Program-made: the position numbers and the translations under genes
Source of the DNA: Prochlorococcus marinus str. MIT 0918
Lineage (GTDB): Bacteria; Cyanobacteriota; Cyanobacteriia; PCC-6307; Cyanobiaceae
Reading direction: 5' to 3'
DNA length: 64,000 nt
Assembly (NCBI RefSeq): GCF_027359415.1
Contig: NZ_CP114780.1
Location: 496,001-560,000, forward strand
Part shown: one piece after another, positions 60,595-64,000 of the stretch
How the letters are laid out: the number at the start of each line of letters is the position of its first letter
Numbering within the stretch: the first letter of the stretch is position 1
The notes under the pieces: generated by a model
Seen by the model: only the letters and a program-made list of their open reading frames with translations
Databases searched by the model: none
What the model was told of the DNA's origin: nothing

Positions 60595-62652
60595 TTATGC
60601 TGTAATAGTTTCTTTACCTTGATCAAGAGAGCATCTTTGTTGATCTAAATAAAGAATATGTTTACGTTCTGTATAATATAATTCCTGAAATGTTAGGGCC
60701 TCAATATTTAATCTTTCAAACATTTCATTGATTTTACTTTCCATATCATATTTCTCAGTAGGTTGTTGTTTCTCTTGCTCAATAAGTACAGAAAGGCAGG
60801 TTTCGAGAGTCTCTAATCTTTGCCCGCTCCAAGCCTCAATTAAGTGTCTACATCGTTTTAATGATTTCTGACGTTCTAAAACAGCTAATGTCCCTTGTAA
60901 CTGAAGAAGAGGGTTTTCTATAGAAACCAACTGAAACTCATTAAGTTCTAAAAAGCATGTAAGCGTAGAACTAAGCGCAATATTGTTATTAGAAACAAGT
61001 TGGTCTAAAAGTTTTTCAGGAAGATCAATTTCTGACAACTCATTTCCTTTGTTGTCACCTCGAGCAATTGATTCTAGAAGAGTAGAGCCTAAAATCGCCT
61101 CTTCTAATTCGCTAATCGCAACCCAAAGCAATCTATGATGGTGAAGAGCAAAATCCTCAAGCTCTCTTTGTCTTAATTCCATACGAATAGAAGCCCGATG
61201 ATTAGGACAATGCAAATAAAGCCTGAAAATCTGAGCTTCCGTACGTTCCCTTAAAGATGTCTCACTAGGCAACTCAAATCGACTAGCCCGGCCATGCCAT
61301 CTTTGTCCTTTTATCTGTGTTCTAAGATCTTCTTCTAATTGCAAAGCTAACCGCGCTTGACCGCCACTTAGAAGCTCAGCCACCTTCTGCAAATAGTGAG
61401 AACGTAAAGCTGACTGAGGCAATTTACCTAATAACTGCACTAATCCACTAACAGCCTTCTGAAAGTGATCAGCTTTGCTTAAATCAAGTCCCTTTAATAC
61501 CTGATCTATTTTCCAATCAATCCAAAGAGGAGACTTCTCAATAAGAGTTTTATAGTCAAACGCTGAATGCTCTTGAAGATAGTCATCTGGATCTTTACCA
61601 GAAGGAAGCTGTAAAATCCTTAATTCCAACTGACCCTGCATAGCAAGCTGCTCGACTTCTCCTATAGCTCTATTTGCAGCTGAAATCCCTGCTCTATCTG
61701 CATCAAAATTAAGTATTATTCTTTTACTATCACTACAACGACATAGCTGTTTAATCTGTTGGTTACTAAGAGCCGTGCCTAAAGCTGCAACTGAATTATT
61801 AATGCCAGCTGCATGGAGAGCAATGACATCAAAATACCCTTCTACAACTATTGCCTTATCAACTTTTCTAATTGTATCGGCAGCTTTATTTAATCCAAAG
61901 AGATGTTTTCCTTTTTCAAAAATCTCAGTTTCTGGTGAATTCAAATATTTAGGTTCTGATCCGTCAAGACTTCGTCCACCAAATCCAATAACACGCCCTT
62001 GTCGATCATGAATTGGAACAATAAGACGATTCCTAAAACGATCATAAAAACCATCTTTCCCTTTCCGCGGAACAATAAGACCAACTGCAATTAGTAAATC
62101 AGTGGAAATATTCTCAACATCAACCATATATCTCAAAAGTCCATCCCATCTATTAGGAGCAAAACCAAGTTCAAATCCATCAATTGTTCCTTTACTCAAG
62201 CGACGATCTTTTTGCAAATATTCCAACGCTTGAGATCCTGTTGAATGATGTAATTGATTACAAAACCAACCTTTTGTAAGCGAAAGAATTTTAAAAAGCT
62301 TTTCTCTTCTTGAAAGATCTTGACGTAAACGTTCCTGCTGAGCGCCTTCTAAAGTTTCAATTGGAAGTTGGTATTTTCTCGCCAAATCAAGAACAACTTC
62401 AACAAAGCTCTGCTTATTAAGTTCCATAAGGAACTTAATAGAATTACCTCCAGCACCACAAGAAAAACAATAATAAATCTGCTTCGCAGGAGAAACCGTC
62501 ATGGAAGGCCTGCTGTCATCATGAAAAGGACAAATCCCAACGAATTCTTTACCTTTTTTCTTTAAAACAACATGTTCTCCTACGACATCTACAATATCAG
62601 CTCTTTCCTTAACAGAATCTAAAGTACGTTGATGGAGTCGTAGGTTTCTCAT
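60595..62652 (-). CDS. dnaG: DNA primase
   Basis: A 685-residue primase making RNA primers at the replication fork. The zinc-binding domain has Cys41, His44, Cys62 and Cys65 in CPFHDDSRPS and YYCFSCGAGGN. The catalytic core shows RNRLIVPIHDRQGRVIGFGGR, the TOPRIM motif VVEGYFDVIALHAAGI with Glu, and LNFDADRAGISAANRA with the DxD pair. The C-terminal helicase-binding domain follows to residue 685. Normal cyanobacterial length. Confidence 0.97.
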   Translation of the reverse strand: MRNLRLHQRTLDSVKERADIVDVVGEHVVLKKKGKEFVGICPFHDDSRPSMTVSPAKQIYYCFSCGAGGNSIKFLMELNKQSFVEVVLDLARKYQLPIETLEGAQQERLRQDLSRREKLFKILSLTKGWFCNQLHHSTGSQALEYLQKDRRLSKGTIDGFELGFAPNRWDGLLRYMVDVENISTDLLIAVGLIVPRKGKDGFYDRFRNRLIVPIHDRQGRVIGFGGRSLDGSEPKYLNSPETEIFEKGKHLFGLNKAADTIRKVDKAIVVEGYFDVIALHAAGINNSVAALGTALSNQQIKQLCRCSDSKRIILNFDADRAGISAANRAIGEVEQLAMQGQLELRILQLPSGKDPDDYLQEHSAFDYKTLIEKSPLWIDWKIDQVLKGLDLSKADHFQKAVSGLVQLLGKLPQSALRSHYLQKVAELLSGGQARLALQLEEDLRTQIKGQRWHGRASRFELPSETSLRERTEAQIFRLYLHCPNHRASIRMELRQRELEDFALHHHRLLWVAISELEEAILGSTLLESIARGDNKGNELSEIDLPEKLLDQLVSNNNIALSSTLTCFLELNEFQLVSIENPLLQLQGTLAVLERQKSLKRCRHLIEAWSGQRLETLETCLSVLIEQEKQQPTEKYDMESKINEMFERLNIEALTFQELYYTERKHILYLDQQRCSLDQGKETITA

Positions 62653-62782
62653 TATGCAATTATGAAGTACATACAGTAATGGATTTAAATAGGATTGAGA
62701 ACTTTATTTAAATGTGCGCAAAAGACATCTAAGCAATTAAATCAAATAATTCTCGCACTAAAAATAAAATCCTTATAGCCTT

Positions 62783-63673
62783 ATGAACCTACAAATAAGT
62801 AAAGAGAATCAAAAAATTAACACTCATGGTGTTTTTACTTTAATAGGAAGTGCTCTTGCCTTCAGCCTGATGACAGTTTGCATCAAGCAACTCAACGGGA
62901 GAATCCCTGTTGCAGAGCTAATCTTCTTCAGGTCTTTATTCAGCATAATAACTACAAGATTAATGATGATAAAGGATGATATAAATCCTTGGGGGGCAAA
63001 TAAAAAATTACTTATATCTAGAGGGTTGATAGGAACAGCTGCATTATTTTGTGTTTTTAAAGCGGTCGAATCACTATCACTTGCAGCAGCAACAATAATT
63101 CAATATACATATCCAGTATTTTCTGCAATATTAGCTTGGCCATTTCTAGGAGAAAAAATAAGGAGTAAAATCATATTTGCGATAATTCTTGGTTGGATAG
63201 GTATACAAGTTGTAGTTCACCCACTTTGGACAAGTCCTTCATCCCAGAATCTTACCTTCTTGCCAATAGGTATTGCTTTAGGTGGCGCATTCCTTACTGC
63301 GCTTGCATATGTAACAGTGCGTAAGTTATCAAAATCCGAGCATCCTTTAGTAATTGTTTTTTATTTTCCATTAATTTCAATCCCAGTAACTTTGCCATTC
63401 TTATTTCAGCAAGGAGTTATTCCACAAGGGGATGAATGGATATGGATTTTAGGAATAGGTGTTTTTACTCAGCTGGGGCAATTATTGATTACACAAGGTC
63501 TTTCTCTCTTGCCTGCTGGACATGCAGGGTCGATAAATTATTCTCAAGTTTTTTTCGCCTCACTCTGGGGTACCATATTTTTCTCAGAGCCTGTAACACT
63601 TTATTTAGTTATAGGAGCTGCATGTATTCTCTTGGCAACATTAATATCTTTAAGCGATTTACCAAATTTCTAA
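62783..63673 (+). CDS. EamA/DMT family transporter
   Basis: A 296-residue membrane protein with ten helices in two EamA repeats. The first repeat runs GVFTLIGSALAFSLMTVCIKQLNGRIPVAELIFFRSLFSI ... ATIIQYTYPVFSAILAWPFLGEK; the second repeats this from PIGIALGGAFLTALAYVTVRKLS to YSQVFFASLWGTIFFSEP. Such carriers export or import amino acids, nucleotides or sugars; the substrate is unknown. It stands alone, divergent from dnaG. Confidence 0.9.
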   Translation: MNLQISKENQKINTHGVFTLIGSALAFSLMTVCIKQLNGRIPVAELIFFRSLFSIITTRLMMIKDDINPWGANKKLLISRGLIGTAALFCVFKAVESLSLAAATIIQYTYPVFSAILAWPFLGEKIRSKIIFAIILGWIGIQVVVHPLWTSPSSQNLTFLPIGIALGGAFLTALAYVTVRKLSKSEHPLVIVFYFPLISIPVTLPFLFQQGVIPQGDEWIWILGIGVFTQLGQLLITQGLSLLPAGHAGSINYSQVFFASLWGTIFFSEPVTLYLVIGAACILLATLISLSDLPNF

Positions 63674-63700
63674 TAAGATAAAACAAAGGTAATCGACGCT

Positions 63701-64000
63701 ATGAAATTTTTACTGGCACTAGCTTGTTCTCTAAGTTTCTGCTCAACTGCACTTGCAAATGAATCTCAAGCAGGATTCTCTAGGTCTAGAACATGTACAA
63801 GGAATGAATATAGAGAGCAATATTTTCCTGGAACAGAAAAATCTCCTGGCTATGTAAAAAGTTGGAATGAGACAGTAGAAGTACCATGCAAAGGTTCATC
63901 AGCAAACTACAAAGGTGCGATACCTCAAGATGTTGACAATAATGACTGTAAAGAAGGCTCACTGATAGGAGGATTGCTCGGAGCAGGGCTAACTATGTCT
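63701..64000 (+). CDS. Secreted glycine-zipper protein (5' part, truncated by window)
   Basis: An ATG at 63701 opens a frame that runs off the window after 100 codons. The first 19 residues are a Sec signal peptide (MKFLLALACSLSFCSTALA, cleavage before NES). The mature part has cysteines in RTCTRNEYREQYFPG and VEVPCKGSS, then DNNDCKEGSLIGGLLGAGLT, which begins a Gly-rich membrane-like segment typical of glycine-zipper 2TM outer-membrane or periplasmic proteins (Rick-17kDa-like). AAAGGT precedes the start at a usable distance. Function unknown. Confidence 0.75.
   Translation, partial: MKFLLALACSLSFCSTALANESQAGFSRSRTCTRNEYREQYFPGTEKSPGYVKSWNETVEVPCKGSSANYKGAIPQDVDNNDCKEGSLIGGLLGAGLTMS

Overview
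The window reads as chromosomal DNA of a marine picocyanobacterium, almost certainly Prochlorococcus. The evidence is low GC, very short intergenic gaps, a 351-residue Pcb divinyl-chlorophyll a/b antenna gene (41190-42245), and Psb28, GUN4, a lycopene beta-cyclase and a POR-like reductase. The left edge also carries the 3' end of a monomeric B12-dependent (class II) ribonucleotide reductase. I cannot fix the ecotype. There is no insertion sequence, prophage, CRISPR array or rRNA; the only tRNA is tRNA-Ser(UGA) at 5267-5351.

Layout. 1-5351: nrdJ 3' end, small genes, the leftward pstCAB phosphate transporter, a LapA-type membrane protein with a good terminator, and tRNA-Ser. 5600-14100: an accessory, surface-polysaccharide-like stretch (membrane glycosyltransferase-like protein, GT2 transferase, methyltransferase, UDP-xylose-synthase-type SDR, membrane-anchored Mrr-type nuclease, YdcF protein, acyltransferase 3, EpsG-type polymerase). 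14300-15300: a putative ribbon-helix-helix regulator plus a partner, preceded by three copies of a 9-bp motif. 15300-26700: pentapeptide-repeat protein, GMC oxidoreductase, a sirohydrochlorin chelatase with a His/Cys-rich tail, an FAD oxidase, a SulP permease, an AlkB-like dioxygenase, and metA-metY. 26800-31900: a NahK-like sugar kinase and a G3P-dehydrogenase-like protein, divergent from a StpA/GgpP-like phosphatase and an ArsS radical-SAM enzyme. 31900-37600: Fur regulator, isochorismatase-like hydrolase, MscS channel, POR-like SDR, crtL and an SDR. 37600-47500: membrane GIY-YIG-like protein, GST, GltS, pcb with two 3' hairpins, small genes, hisS, a DnaQ-like exonuclease and a DUF1350 hydrolase. 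47500-64000: GUN4 with an RsbW-like anti-sigma factor, mnmH, psb28, a PerM-type protein, secDF, pdhB, ispE, ksgA, rlmH, umuDC under a clear LexA box, dnaG, an EamA transporter and a truncated secreted glycine-zipper protein.

Functional links. ksgA-ispE-DUF3082 overlap and run toward a 31-codon membrane peptide, pdhB, secD and secF, probably one long leftward unit. metA and metY form a two-step direct-sulfhydrylation route to homocysteine, and a Glu in MetA predicts acetyl-CoA use. umuDC is a textbook SOS pair. crtL with an SDR, GUN4 and the POR-like enzyme tie into pigment metabolism.

The best leads for something undescribed are: (i) the orphan glucosylglycerol-phosphate-phosphatase-like gene opposite a sugar kinase and a dehydrogenase-like protein, with no glucosylglycerol-phosphate synthase in view; (ii) the RHH two-gene module with its repeated operator; (iii) two unrelated nuclease-type domains tethered to membrane segments; and (iv) unlisted micropeptides, above all the 31-residue peptide with a perfect Shine-Dalgarno upstream of pdhB. 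Many genes here can only start at TTG or GTG, so several 5' ends remain provisional.
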